Assembly: GCA_038087015.1 (NCBI GenBank)
Contig: JASBNA010000050.1
Coordinates: 124,001-188,000 of the forward strand
Source: Cerrena zonata
Taxonomy: Eukaryota > Basidiomycota > Agaricomycetes > Polyporales > Cerrenaceae
Direction of reading: 5' to 3'
DNA length: 64,000 nt
In this document: positions 1 through 11,264 of the stretch, one piece after another
How the letters are laid out: each line of letters starts with the position of its first letter
Numbering within the stretch: position 1 is the first letter of the stretch
The notes under the pieces: generated by a model
Databases searched by the model: none
What the model was told of the DNA's origin: nothing
What the model saw: only the letters and a program-made list of their open reading frames with translations
Translations under genes and position numbers: made by a program

Positions 1-65
1 GGTGCGCAGTTCTTTTCATGCACAGTATTTACAGTATACTGATATTGATGTTGATTGTTCTTCAG

Positions 66-753
66 TTGCTGTAATAATGCTACCTGGGGTTTCCGCGTAG
101 AGACATTTGCTGTCGAACTTCGAGCTCTTCTACCAATCAAGAAAGGCGAACAGGTCTTTGTCAATTACGGAACAAAACTTGATACTCGAGCTGAACGCCA
201 ACAATACCTCTTGAAGCGATACAAGTTCAATTGCACTTGTCCCGCTTGTTCTTCTGACTCCGAGGAGAGCGATCAAATGCGTCTGATGATAGAGTCCGCG
301 AGTCGCATCAACATATGTGGCGACGAGTCTGCTCTGCGGAGATGGGTCAACGACCGGACTAAAGCTGACGATCTAATTCTGGCAGAATGTCATGCAATGA
401 TCAACGTCCTCGATGCTGAAAGGCTCTATTGTGAACCAGTATGGACGGTCTGGTATGAACGTCTCGTCAAGGCATACTGTGCGTTGGAGGATGAAGAGAA
501 TGTGAGGAAATGGGCGGAGAAGGCTGCGAAACTCTCCAGAGCGTATGTGCTACACGACGCCGGGTGGGATGCTGTGGCGAAAGATCCGAAGAAGACGGAG
601 TGGTGGGGACTTCGGGCTAATACCCGTAGTGGGATACGTCTTGTGGAAGATTTGGACAACTTTCATTTCGAAAGGGGTACGATGGATTCGAACACCTTGA
701 GAGATAGCGGAGCAGGAGCCGTCATCTCGACGGTTCCAGTACGCATGCGGTAA
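66..753 (+). CDS. SET-domain protein, 3' part (5' end outside window)
   Basis: This is the last exon of a SET-domain lysine-methyltransferase-like gene; the 5' part lies before base 1. A 3' splice site (ttcttcag) ends at 65. The exon opens with the end of the SET NHSC region (SCCNNATW), then 'LPIKKGEQVFVNYG', which keeps the catalytic-type Tyr, then a post-SET cysteine cluster (FNCTCPAC). About 150 residues follow with an 'AAKLSRAYVLHDAGWDAVAKDP' region and the stop at 751-753. The C-terminal half is very similar to the minus-strand gene at 61633-63021, so the two are paralogs pointing inward from opposite ends of the window. The family is known for protein lysine methylation; the substrate here is unknown. 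Confidence 0.85.
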
Positions 754-1544
754 CTTGGACGGACGAAACAAAAGCGGCGAATACCAACATCTGGGGGTAT
801 TAGTGAGCCTCATTGTTATTTTTACTAGCTACGTATCGTCGTGTGTCTGTTACCTGACTCGTTCCTGGTGTAAGAAATAGTACTCTGTAAATTTTATGAA
901 ACTGCAACTTGTACTCGGATTTGCAGAAAGCTCACCTATACTGGTAACTCCCGAATAATAAGGCCTTCCGCTATGGGGAACGCGTGTACACAAAGCAATT
1001 CAGTATTGAATATGTTGAGATGGAGAAAATTTCCAAGAAATGTTGTACGGATTGAACTTAGTTCTATATTGCATTAGATTTCCTGAAAGCTTCTCGTATC
1101 TTGGCTCGACATTACCTGATCGACATAAATACTTTCGCCAGCCGCCTGACACACAGTTCCTGAGTGTTCCTGTCCCACCATAAACACCAGTGACATCCAC
1201 TTTGGGGCTCTGTATCGCCGACGCCCTAGTACTGTATGAACTTGATACAATCTACTGTCGAGATTAACTTAGAAAGGCAAAGTGGTAGGATACCGTGACC
1301 GCCGCTGTGACGGTGGGATCGTAACTTCACAAGCGTGACTGTAACATACCCAGAATAACTCGTCACGATTTGCACACAGACGCCCATACCTCTGCTTTGA
1401 ATTATTGCAATTTGCGAGTTGCCAAAGTTCAGTGTTTCTTCAAAAGCTAGCCACTTCCACCTCAGGCCTCCTCGGCTTCAACTTGCACATTTAATATCTT
1501 TCCGCGTAGTTTATCTTTCGCATCTTTCGCGGTTCTTCCTCACT
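754..1544. other. Intergenic, no gene seen
   Basis: This is the 3' flank of the SET gene and the 5' flank of YTM1. Reading frames here are short and stop-rich, with no recognisable motif. The stretch just before 1545 is pyrimidine-rich and probably serves as YTM1 leader. Confidence 0.5.
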
Positions 1545-3143
1545 ATGGCTTCGGACCGATCACATCCAGTCGTTTTCACGACTCAAACTGCTTATTCTTT
1601 GCCGTCCCAAAAGTTCATGATTCCGGCATCATGGAAGCGGTATCAACTCTCGCAACTTGTCAACAAAGCTTTATCCCTTGCGAAACCTATACCCTTCGAC
1701 TTTCTGGTCCGAGGTGAAATCCTTCGCACAACTCTAGGAGAATGGTGTTCCGAAAAGGGGATCGGAGAGGTATGTATGATTTGAATACAAAGTATTTGCT
1801 TGTACCATGCTCAACGGAGCCGTCAGTTTTGTTGGGCTGGGAGAAAGCAAGGCTGATTTGGTTAGAACTGATTTTTGGTCTAGGAAGAAACTCTCGAAAT
1901 CGAGTATTTTGAGTCCGTTATGCCTCCGCAAAAGATGTCTTCACTCCCACACGAAGATTGGGTATCATCGGTGTCTGCTACACTGCCAGGGTACGTTCCC
2001 TGCTATCGTTCCTGATAATTTTATCTTCAACTCGATCGTTAGACACTTCTTGACCGCCTCGTATGATGGTCAACTCCGTGTATTCGACTATTCTCAAAAG
2101 CTTCTCAACACCATACCGTTACATGAAGCACCCGCAACCTCGATCGCCATCATTCCCAACTTTGACGAGAAATCACATCTCGTTGCGAGCGGCTCCCATG
2201 ATCTCACAGCTCGCCTCACAAAAATCTCTCTGTCGGACCCTCTGTCTTCAGAAACGACATCTTACCAGACACTTGCTTCTCTTCATCTCCACACCGCACC
2301 CATTTCTTCCATCTCGTCCAATGCCTCTGGGAAGCAGCTGCTGACAGCATCTTGGGATGGCCTAATAGGTCTTTGGGATACTATCATCCCTGGCTCCGAC
2401 GAGGTTCCTTCAGAAGAAACGGGTGAGAGGAAGAAGAGGCGAAAAATTACCAATGGGGACGGCGAACAACGAGTCAAGAGAAAAGCACCATTAAATGTAC
2501 TGAAGAGTCATACGGCGAGAGTGTCGAAAGCGGTGTTTGTGGGTAACGGGAAGGAGGCGGTTAGTGCAGGGTTGGATGAGACTGTCAGGAAGTGGGATGT
2601 CGAGAATGGCGTTTGTGTGAACACCATCGTGCGTATCCCCCCTTTTTTTGAAATGTTTACTTGTCGACTTGGAGTTATTTTCCGATGTCGAAAATACGTG
2701 AAAAAGTACTAACCTCCTGTTGCATATAGACCGCAGCAGCAAAACCATTCCTCGATATCGCCCTAACATCATCTCAACAAACAGTCCTCGCAGCTTCAAC
2801 CGATCGTACCGTCTCGCAATTTGACCTCCGTTCATCCGAATCGTCTACCACAACGACAGCCTCTGCGACATTTATGCATCCTAGCACACCTTCGTGTATC
2901 GCCATTCCCACTGCTTCAAGTCCGTCTTCCACCTCCAACGAGCATCAATTCATGACCGGAGCCTTCGATGGGGTCGTCCGGTTGTGGGATTTGCGAAGTA
3001 CGAAAGGTGCCGTGACGAGTTTCAAGGTTTGGGAGGCTAAGAGTGGTGGGAAAGTGTTGAGCTTGGATTGGAGTAACGGGGTTGCTCTTATTGGAGGTGA
3101 AGGTGGTGTAGACGTTTGGAGGGTTGGAGAAAAAAGCACCTGA
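1545..3143 (+). CDS. YTM1: Ribosome biogenesis protein YTM1 (WDR12)
   Basis: Four exons (1545-1769, 1884-1990, 2043-2628, 2730-3143) splice in frame to about 443 residues. The N-terminus is the NLE domain (PASWKRYQLSQLVN, then PFDFLVRGEILRTTL and LEIEYFE across the first junction), which identifies YTM1/WDR12. WD40 repeats follow (HFLTASYDGQLRVFD, LVASGSHDLTARL, LLTASWDGLIGLWD, EAVSAGLDETVRKWD, FMTGAFDGVVRLWD). A basic insertion (GERKKRRKITNG) between repeats is a likely nuclear/nucleolar signal. In yeast, Ytm1 forms the Ytm1-Erb1-Nop7 complex needed for 60S subunit maturation. The third intron carries a classic tactaac branch site near 2706. The ATG at 1545 was chosen because homology starts there; an upstream in-frame ATG at 1419 is less likely. 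Confidence 0.95.
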
Positions 3144-5274
3144 GATTTTTTGTTGAAGACTCGGGTGTTGAGATAAAAGGGTTCTGGTAATGTTTGGATT
3201 TCACGTTGGTTGCGCAGAGCATCATGCCTTGTAACAGCCCACTCGATTCACATCCGTTTTATCTTGCCTACATAAACACTCAAATATTAACGGTGATTGC
3301 TACACGCACGGTAAGTGTATGTCCCAAATGGTGAAAGAGACCTCAAATTGCCTTGTACAGCAGGTGGTTACATCCGAAGCTGTATGAGTAATGTCGATTT
3401 ATATAAGAAGCTGATGCCTTTCCTTCTCAGATCATCTCGGGCTTTCGAGTCCTCCTTGAACATGTATTTCACTTGTTATTAGGTTCTGACTTTGAACGAT
3501 GACTGGATGGGGATAGCATAAAATTGCGTCCCCACGTTGTCAAAAGTATTCTATGCATGTAGTATGCAATCATAATGATGCTGGTCGCATAAGCAGAAAC
3601 ATGACCATAGCTTGACCAGTTGATGCAATCTCTGTTTGAGGTTGTGACAAGGCAGGTATGGTTGAGTGTATGATATAACTCTGAATTTTTGCATCTTTTG
3701 ACAACTCAATTGCATATTTTGTTACATCTCCACATAGCTGTTCAACTTGGTCTCTATCTTTGTTGATAATGGGAAGCCTATGCACTTTGAGGATTTCGCG
3801 CCTTTTGTGTCATATACATTGCCCCTTAGTATGGTGGGTATATTCCGGCCTAGGTCCCTAAAAAGAGGTGGAGTTCGACTAGTTGTTAATCCCAACTGCG
3901 CGCTTTGGCTGGCTATGGCTCATCAATGCATCCGCAATTGTAAGCGCCCACAATGTTGTCCATTCCGTCCATCATACAAGGTCCGCCGACGCTCTGCTCC
4001 GGCGTACCACAACATACATCAGACAGAAAAGCTGTAATGGGAAGGGGACATACTTACAAACTTGAAAGAACTGGCAGTGAAAATGATCATTCCGAATAAA
4101 CAACACTTGCTACCAAGAAAAGAAAAACGGCGAACCAAATAAGCGCAAACAGGTATTCGGAGAATTGTAATATAAGAAGTGATGCTAGCATTGCTATGTT
4201 TACTCACCCCGAAGCCCACCTAGAAGATGTGTTTAAGAACACTGAGCCTTCAAAAGTTCACAATCATATAGCTATTCTCACCACTGCTCTCAAATATGTC
4301 CAGAATGGTGACCCCACTTCCATCGAAGCTGCCAGTGACAATAGCAAAAAGCCAAAAATCTTCTTCCATATTTCCACACTCTTAATGATTGGCACACCAG
4401 GAGATGTATGAGCCAACAGCATAAATGCTGTCCTCGGCTCTGTTGATAATAACCAGATTGTCTCTGCCATTTTCATGCAGAATATGAACACTTGAGATCG
4501 TCATTCACAGCGAGGTTCTGTTGTTGTTGAAGAAGTAAAGTGTCAGCGACTAACTAAACTTACCTGCCTAGGTTGCCACAAGAACTCTGTCTTAATACTT
4601 AAGTAACAATGTTAAGAGGTTAAAACCCAGATAAGTCTCAGTTAGGAGATTCAGGCAACCACCTTGAATCAGGTGACTAAGAGTAGGAACTGTCTTAGTT
4701 GAATACTCCTATTGAGTAGTATCTCAAGTCTGGGGGATGTATTGCTGAAAACAAGGTCTATATATACTAATTGGCCTGTGGCTGTGCACATGTCCTTCTA
4801 ACCAATCAGATCACTCCTTCCCACGCTCTATGCTAGATTACCAATCCAATATCTGCAACCAACCAATAGCATTAAAGCCTCACTAGTCACGAGTCAGCCA
4901 ACTTGATGATGAGTAAGCTAAACCGCCAAACTAACCAATAGCATAAAAGCCTCAAAGGCTGCTTGGTAATACACTATTGCACAAGCCAATAGCATAAAGA
5001 GCTCAGAGAATGCTGAGTAAGCTATGTACATTGGTAAGCATGTGATTATCGAGAGCTTAGTCATTCCACTTATATCATGAGAACCTTAGACATGCTTAGT
5101 TATGAAAGTAGAAGTATTGCCAAAAACAGTAAGTTCATGACATAAAGGGAGCGGGTAATGGTCAAGTACTGCTTGAGGAATGGCGTAGAAATATGTGTGT
5201 AATATCTCTTATTGAGTTTGATGTAATGTCTAATCTGAACATGATATAATAGTCATCTTGTTGACTGGTCTCAG
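3144..5274. other. Gene-poor region with degenerate repeats
   Basis: No convincing gene. Open frames are short (71-96 codons) and match nothing I recognise. At 4857-4990 the phrase 'ccaatagcataaa' recurs three times with small variations. Around 4725-4975 a G-rich tract followed by a sequence starting tgtattgc, containing tatatatact and ending near taataca, could be an old short LTR, but no target duplication was found. The base composition is more AT-rich than in the neighbouring genes, as expected for decayed transposon DNA. Confidence 0.4.
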
Positions 5275-5634
5275 CATCTCACCGATCTTGTCTCCATATT
5301 GGACTATCAGTTCCAGGTCCTAACTCAGAATGAATACCAAGGCGAGGTAGCTTTGGAATTCATAGACAATTTCTGTTGCTTTATCTATAGCCATAGCTAC
5401 ATGAAGATTGCAGCTCAATTGGACAATGGCCAGAGAATATGGAGTCCTGAGTCACACCCCCTGCAGACAATACATTAGTGGTATGAAGATCCTGCTCATT
5501 CAGTACTGCAAACTACTCTCAAGATCCGCACTTCCTCTTTACTCTATTCTGCCATTATTGAACATGGTATTGCCATTGACGATGAAGGGATCACCATATT
5601 GACAGTGGCAAATATCAAACAGTGGACTGGTATT

Positions 5635-6122
5635 CACTGGGTATAATACTGAATTTTTAGGCATAAAAAAGCAAGGAAAGATTTTAGAAAAGGTCCCAGC
5701 TTTCTTACTAGACATTGCACTCTAAAAAATCAAAAAAGATTCAGAATAGTTGTAAAATCTTTTGCAGCTAAAGAAGATGAAAGAAGTCTGAATTTTTGGT
5801 CTCATAAAATTCTCTATTGCTAAACAAATCAGTCTATTAGCCTATAAATCAACTTGTTAACTTGTCAACTTACTTACTAACAGCCTAATATAGCTAAAAG
5901 TCAACTAGTAAGTAGGTCAATAGGCCTGTAGATTAAGTGATAGAAGTTTTCATGAGACCAAAGATTCTGAATCTTTTCATCTTCTTTAGCTGCAAAAGAT
6001 TTTACAACTATTCTAAATCTTTTTTGATTTTTTAGAGTGCAAAGTCTAGTAAAAAAGCTGGGACTTTTTCTAAAATCTTTCCTTGCTTTTTTATGCCTAA
6101 AAATTCAGTATTATACCCAGTG
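5635..6122. mobile_element. MITE / fold-back element, family A (CACTGGGTATAATACTG ends)
   Basis: A 488-bp element that is almost entirely inverted repeat. The arms at about 5635-5815 and 5942-6122 are near-perfect reverse complements, separated by an AT-rich centre. It starts CACTGGGTATAATACTG and ends with the reverse complement. A 3-bp target duplication (ATT) flanks it (5632-5634 and 6123-6125). CACTG ends with 3-bp duplications resemble the CACTA/CMC (EnSpm) transposons, so this is probably a non-autonomous derivative. It carries no coding capacity and would fold into a hairpin of about 180 bp if transcribed. Confidence 0.85.
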
Positions 6123-6816
6123 ATTATCTCCTCCATCTACCACAATCTTGAATTTCTATACAATGTCAGAACCATGCTAGAACCCTATCACGTGACGTAC
6201 CTAATCCCTACTAAACCCGATCCACACTAGTTGATTTCCGATTCGGCCCAATACTTCCGTATCCCACATGCTCTTTCCACAGTCATCTCATCTGTCCACA
6301 TTCGTACACTCCCATCTTCCATTTATTCTATTTACCCCCGACCCTCCGACTCGCCCTCCGCTTTATCTTTGATATCCTTTTACCCTTTTGCCTTTATCTG
6401 ATCCATGGCCTCTTATCGTAGCTGATTCTTTTAGATAGTTCCTTACCACGCATCTTCCCTTCCCGACATCGCCGATAGGCCTCCGATCATCAGCCCCGTA
6501 ATATCTTTCTCATTTATCTCTTGTTTAATTACCTCGTATTCTTTCCTCCTGTACCTTTCCACATGTCCTATGACTCTGACCCTATCCCTATCACACCATT
6601 TGCACATCACTCCCCTTCGTATTTTCTCTAAGTCCTCTATTCCTTGTAGGAGTCTCGTAGTATAAATACTCGTCTCACTCGCTGTATTTCCTTAGTACAA
6701 AACTCGACTTTGATTCGTCCTCATACCTCCGATCTCCTTGTGATTCCCTACTCCTCCGACTAGGACTTGACTTCGGTTTAGTCCACCATCTTAACCTCTC
6801 TTTCTTTACTCGTCTT

Positions 6817-8249
6817 CACTGGATCGTAGCCCAAATTTTAGGCTTCATAAAAGTAAGGTCAAATTTTATAAAAAGTCTCTTACAAAATATGATTTTAAGC
6901 ACCTAAAAATTGTCAAAAAATGCAGAATTTTAGCTAAATTTAATGAATCATAAAATCCTTGGCTAATTCAGACTTTTGTATCTAATTTTTAGACTTTAGA
7001 AATATTGAATTTTTGCTTATTTTTTATTGGAGAAAAGTTTACTATGCAAAATTCAAAATTTTGACACACTTTTGTTTCTCCAAAAGTAATATAAAATTTA
7101 AACTGCTAATTTGGAAAGGTCAGTGATATTGCATACTTAAACATCTCTATCAGATAGTATAATTGACACTGGACCGTAACCTAAATTTTGGGCTTTATAA
7201 AAGTAAAGTAAAATTTTATAAAAAGTCTCTTACAAAACATACTTTTTAGACCCAAAAAATGATATAAAAATTCAGAGTTGTAGTAGAATTTGATGAATCA
7301 CAAAAACCTATACAAATTCTGACTTTTGTATCTAGTTTTTACAGTTTAAAAAGACTCAATTTTGATACATTTTTTGTTAGAGCAAAATTTGGAATACAAA
7401 ACTCAAAGTTTTGACACACATTTATTTTTCTAAAACTGATATAAAATTTAAACTGCTAAATTAACAAGATGCATAGTATTGTATACCAAAATATCTTCAT
7501 CAAATACTCTTATTGATAGGGACTATGATGTACTAAGAATAGTAGTCTATATCTTCTCTTTAGGCTATCTATTTATGAAATTTTATTTTAATATATACAA
7601 TTATATTATAATTTTTGATAAAATAAAAGTATATCAAAATGTTGAATTTTGCATACAGAATTTTGCCCCAGCAAAAAATATATAAAAATTGAGCTTTTTT
7701 GAACTCTGAAAAGTAAATACAAAAGTCTAAATTTGCACAAGTTTTTGTGAATTATTAATTTCTGCTGCAATTTAGAATTTTTAGATCATTTTTTGGGTCT
7801 GAAGATTATCTTTTGTAAGAGACTTTTTATAAAATTTTACTTTACTTTTATAGAGCCCAAAATTTGGGCTATGGTCCAGTGTGACAGAGACTATAATTTA
7901 CCAACAATAGTAGTCTATATCTTCTCTCTAGGCTCTCTATTTATAACACTTTATTTTGATATATACAATTATATTATGATTTCTAGAGAAATAAAAGTGT
8001 ATCAAAATTTTGAATTTTGCATAGTAAACTTTTCTCCAATAAAAAATAAGCAAAAATTCAATATTTCTAAAGTCTAAAAATTAGATACAAAAGTCTGAAT
8101 TAGCCAAGGATTTTATGATTCATTAAATTTAGCTAAAATTCTGCATTTTTTGACAATTTTTAGGTGCTTAAAATCATATTTTGTAAGAGACTTTTTATAA
8201 AATTTGACCTTACTTTTATGAAGCCTAAAATTTGGGCTACGGTCCAGTG
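6817..8249. mobile_element. MITE family B, outer copy
   Basis: Starts CACTGGATCGTAGCCCAAA and ends GGGCTACGGTCCAGTG, with long imperfect inverted arms (6817-7166 and 7885-8249). The 3-bp target duplication CTT is present on both sides. The inverted LTR copy at 10030-11067 holds the unoccupied site (gtcttctagg with a single CTT), which confirms the borders. The element is AT-rich with no coding capacity. Its centre is split by a second member of the same family. Confidence 0.85.
7167..7881. mobile_element. MITE family B, inner copy inserted in the outer copy
   Basis: A 715-bp element starting CACTGGACCGTAACC and ending ATGGTCCAGTG, flanked by a 3-bp duplication TGA (7164-7166, 7882-7884). The arms are imperfect inverted repeats closely related to those of the surrounding family B element (shared phrases such as aaaagtctcttacaaaa and tttgggct). 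Short open frames inside are AT-rich chance frames. Confidence 0.85.
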
Positions 8250-10029
8250 CTTCTAGGACTTCCTAGTTGACACTCTGTAATCCGGCGAAACGTCCTAGTG
8301 ACTATTCCGGTGTTCCTACTTACCTCCATCTGCATCTTAGGTTTCCTACTTCCCCGACGTCTCTGACTTGCACTGTCTCTGAAATCCAGGGCTGTATCCT
8401 AGAAGGGCGCAACACATAAGTTGAAGCCAAGCCCATTCGTATTTGACTATCTACGTTACAGGTCCCGAGTCGCCAACCAATCGCCGACTCGTATCCCTAC
8501 CCTTCCCTCACTCTCTCCTCCAAGTGACCTCCGCGTCGCTCCGAGACGGACCGTGACATACAACTTCAACACATCCTGTTCTGGGTTTAGCCATCCCTCG
8601 AGTCAACAAATTGATCAACTCCATGTTACTTTGGTCACTTTGGCTAACCTCATGTCTATGGAAGTGATTAATGCACTCATCACTCCTGAACTAGAGAAGG
8701 TGTTTCAATGGCAATATATGAGAAAAGGTATGACTATAGCTACAGATTTTTGCTATTACTAAACTATTGTTTTTGAAGTTGCTGATATTTCCCTTATATC
8801 ATCAACACCTGAAGACCAACATATTGATAAAACTGATGAGATTGGTAAGACTCCCTATTTATATGTGCATAGTCTGAGGCCATCTAACTCTAACTTGATA
8901 ATCTTTTTAGTTGATGGTGCCCAAGAACAGAATGAAGATCCCAAAAAGCATGTTGTCTGGTATCTGCAAACTCTATTTGCATGGTTCAAGGCATCTTTGC
9001 ATGTCTTGCAGTCACTTTCTCATTATAGAAGATAGCTCCAGGTTTTCCAAGTACAGGCTAGACCTCCTCTCCTCACTGTCACCTAGGACAGCATTATTAT
9101 CAGATGATGATAAGGCTCAGATGATTCAGCATTTTTCTATCAAACCAAATGTTGCAAATAATGCTGCAATTCATGCTGAAGCTATCTTAATAGCTGTAGG
9201 GCATATCTGTTCTAGACAAACCAGATTCAAAGATATTGAAAGTATATTTTTGGTAAAAAATTGACCTTTATAAATATAAAGGGATACTTAATGTCAAGTT
9301 ATTTAATTTTAGTCAGATCAGATACCTATTGGTATTAGCAAAAAGTGTTGCTGGTTGTTACAACGCTACATACCTGAACAGCAACCCCTCTGGGGGGGAG
9401 GGTCAAGTGTTAGAGTGTCCATGTGGTACATAGAAGTAAGTCTGAAAATGGAGAAGAGAAATATAAGACAAGAAGTAGGGAAATATGGTTACTATACAGG
9501 AGGTTACAGAAGTATAACAAGGAAAAAGGGAGGGGTTGCTATCTGGGTATGTAACACTGGTGTTGTGTATCTCTAGAAAAGCTTTTGAGAGTTGACAACA
9601 CTCCAAAATACATCTTGCCAGATACACACTCCACAATATTTCCATGAGCAGCACCAGCAGATCTGCCAATAGAGATATTGGAAAAGCTGAGATTTGATCT
9701 GCTTAAGGTATTTCATATAAAAGTTGGGATATCCAGAGGTTTGAATATAGCTAGTATCCAAAGTTCACCTACCAGTGATGCAGATAAAGAAGAAGTATAA
9801 TTTGAGCTTTTCCTCCAAAGAAAACTGAATGTAACCCTGCTAAGGTTACAGTACTGTCTAAGATACTACATATATAGTACCGATAAGCTAACTAAGCAAT
9901 TGCTTAGTTACACTGCCTTTTGGCATAATGAGTTTTAGTGTTGGTGCTCTAGCCTTCTTACACTGAAGTAGTACTTTGAATACTTTTTTTGCATATACTT
10001 ATGTTATCAAATAAGATATATTATATATG

Positions 10030-11067
10030 TGTCATGGTCTGTCTTGGAGTGATGTGGAGGTCACAGGAAGAGAGAATGAGGGAAGGATAGGGGATGTGAG
10101 TTGGTAACTGGTTAGTGACCCAGGACCTGTAATGTAGATAGTTAAATACAAATGGGCTTGGCTTCAACTTGTGTGTTGTGCCCTTCTAGGATATAGCCCT
10201 GGGTTTCAGAGATGATGTGAATCAGAGATGTCAGAAAAGTAGGGAGCCTGAATGCAGTTGGGAGTAAGTAGGAATACTGGAATAGTCACTATGATATTTT
10301 GCCAGATTTTAGAGTGTCAACTAGGGAATCCCTAGAAGACAAGTGAAGAGGAAAGAGGTTAAGACAGTGGACTAAACTGAAGTCAAGTCCTAGTTGGAGG
10401 AGTAGGAAATCATATGGAGATTGGAGATATGAGGACAAATCAAAGTTGAGTTTTGTACTAAAAAAATATAGTGACACTGGGCCGGAAACCAGATTCTAGG
10501 CTCAATAAAAAGGTGGAAAATCAGTCATAAAATGTAATGATTTTCAAGTGACTTTCCAGTCAAAAAAATAAAATAAAATTCAAAGTTTTTGCAACATTCT
10601 GTATGTGAAAAAAATAAATCTAAAACTTTAAATTTTTATTACCAAAAAAAAGTGTCTTGAGTGAGAATTCACAGTTTTAAACTCCATATTTTATAAAGAT
10701 TTTATTTAATTCTCATATTCACAAAATGCTATTAGAACTCTGAATTTAATTTAATTTTTTGACTGGAAAAGTTACCTGAAAATTATTACATTTTTATGAC
10801 TGATTTTCCACCTTTTTATCAGGCATAGAATTGGGTTTCCAGCCCAGTGAAAGTTAAATCAAAGATAAAGCAGAGAATGAATCAGAGAGTTGGGGGTAAA
10901 TAGAATAAACAAAAGATGGGAGCGTATGAATGCAGTCAGATGAAATGACTGTGGGAAGAGTGAGTGGGATATAGGAATATGGGGCTAAATTGGGAATCAA
11001 CTAGGATGGTTTAGGTTTAGTAGAGATTAGGTACATTACATGATAGGGTTCTAGCATGGTTCTGACA
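10030..11067. mobile_element. Solo LTR, copy 2, inverted relative to copy 1
   Basis: Starts TGTCATGGTCTG and ends GGTTCTGACA. Read on the minus strand it aligns with copy 1 along most of its length, for example gcccttctaggatatagccctgg versus the reverse complement near 8385-8408. It carries a MITE at 10475-10849 and lacks about 310 bp present in copy 1 (about 6385-6695). No intact 5-bp duplication was found (atatg before, acatt after), so it is either older or a product of rearrangement. Confidence 0.7.
10475..10849. mobile_element. MITE family C (CACTGGGCCGGAAACC ends)
   Basis: A 375-bp AT-rich element with inverted ends (CACTGGGCCGGAAACCAG near the start, its imperfect reverse complement at the end). 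Internal arms are also inverted, e.g. ggtggaaaatcagtcataaaa versus ttttatgactgattttccacc. It lies within LTR copy 2. The flanks do not show a matching 3-bp duplication (TGA versus AAA), apparently because one flank was deleted. Confidence 0.75.
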
Positions 11068-11264
11068 ACATTGTGAGAATGCTACAGTGTCCATAAGGTG
11101 TAGTTAGATGTGGGTTCTAGAAGAGAATGATGTCATAGTACAGATAAGATAAAGATGAGCTTGATAAGATAGAGGGAAAAAGTATTGTTTATTATAACAA
11201 ATATATTTTTTTCAAAAATATCTTGAAAACATTTAATCTGTTTCTTCAATGTTTATTTCCTGAT

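Larger units (their letters stand above)
6164..8558. mobile_element. Solo LTR, copy 1 (contains nested MITEs)
   Basis: The sequence begins TGTCAGAACC and ends ACCGTGACA, the TG...CA borders of a long terminal repeat, and is flanked by the 5-bp duplication TACAA (6159-6163, 8559-8563). Without the inserted MITE it is about 960 bp. A tataaata box at about 6661 on the plus strand suggests plus orientation, but the symmetric ends leave this open. A second, inverted copy lies at 10030-11067. No internal retroelement region is attached, so this is a solo LTR left by recombination. It sits inside the coding frame of the deaminase-like gene. Confidence 0.8.
5275..9576 (+). pseudogene. Deaminase-like (OTT_1508-type) gene broken by nested transposons
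   Basis: A host gene remnant in pieces. An exon from 5275 (after gtctcag) runs open through a single in-frame TAG at about 5476-5478 to 5634. It is interrupted by a MITE (5635-6122), continues for 6126-6163, is interrupted by a solo LTR (6164-8558), and resumes at 8564. With each insertion and one copy of its target duplication removed, the frame is continuous to about 8728. Further exons follow, with introns near 8848-8910 and 9253-9313. The last part has an HAE motif (IHAEAILI, from 9172) and, after an intron, IGISKKCCWLL. HAE plus SKxCC is the zinc-site pattern of fungal OTT_1508/nucleic-acid-deaminase-like proteins. The expected second cysteine of CxxC reads Leu. The family assignment is from memory of the motif and is moderate; the insertions are clear. 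Confidence 0.6.

Noticed and set aside
4725..4975. Possible short LTR (tgtattgc ... taataca) after a G-rich tract with a TATA-like box
   Set aside because: No target duplication, no second copy in the window and no coding part of a retroelement upstream; kept only as a remark.
4857..4990. Three near-copies of ccaatagcataaa, considered as a CRISPR-like or satellite array
   Set aside because: Units are irregularly spaced and diverged, and CRISPR arrays are not expected in a fungal nuclear genome.
7479..8077. Open frames of 68 and 94 codons inside the nested MITEs
   Set aside because: AT-rich frames created by the inverted-repeat arms, low-complexity products with no domain; not genes.
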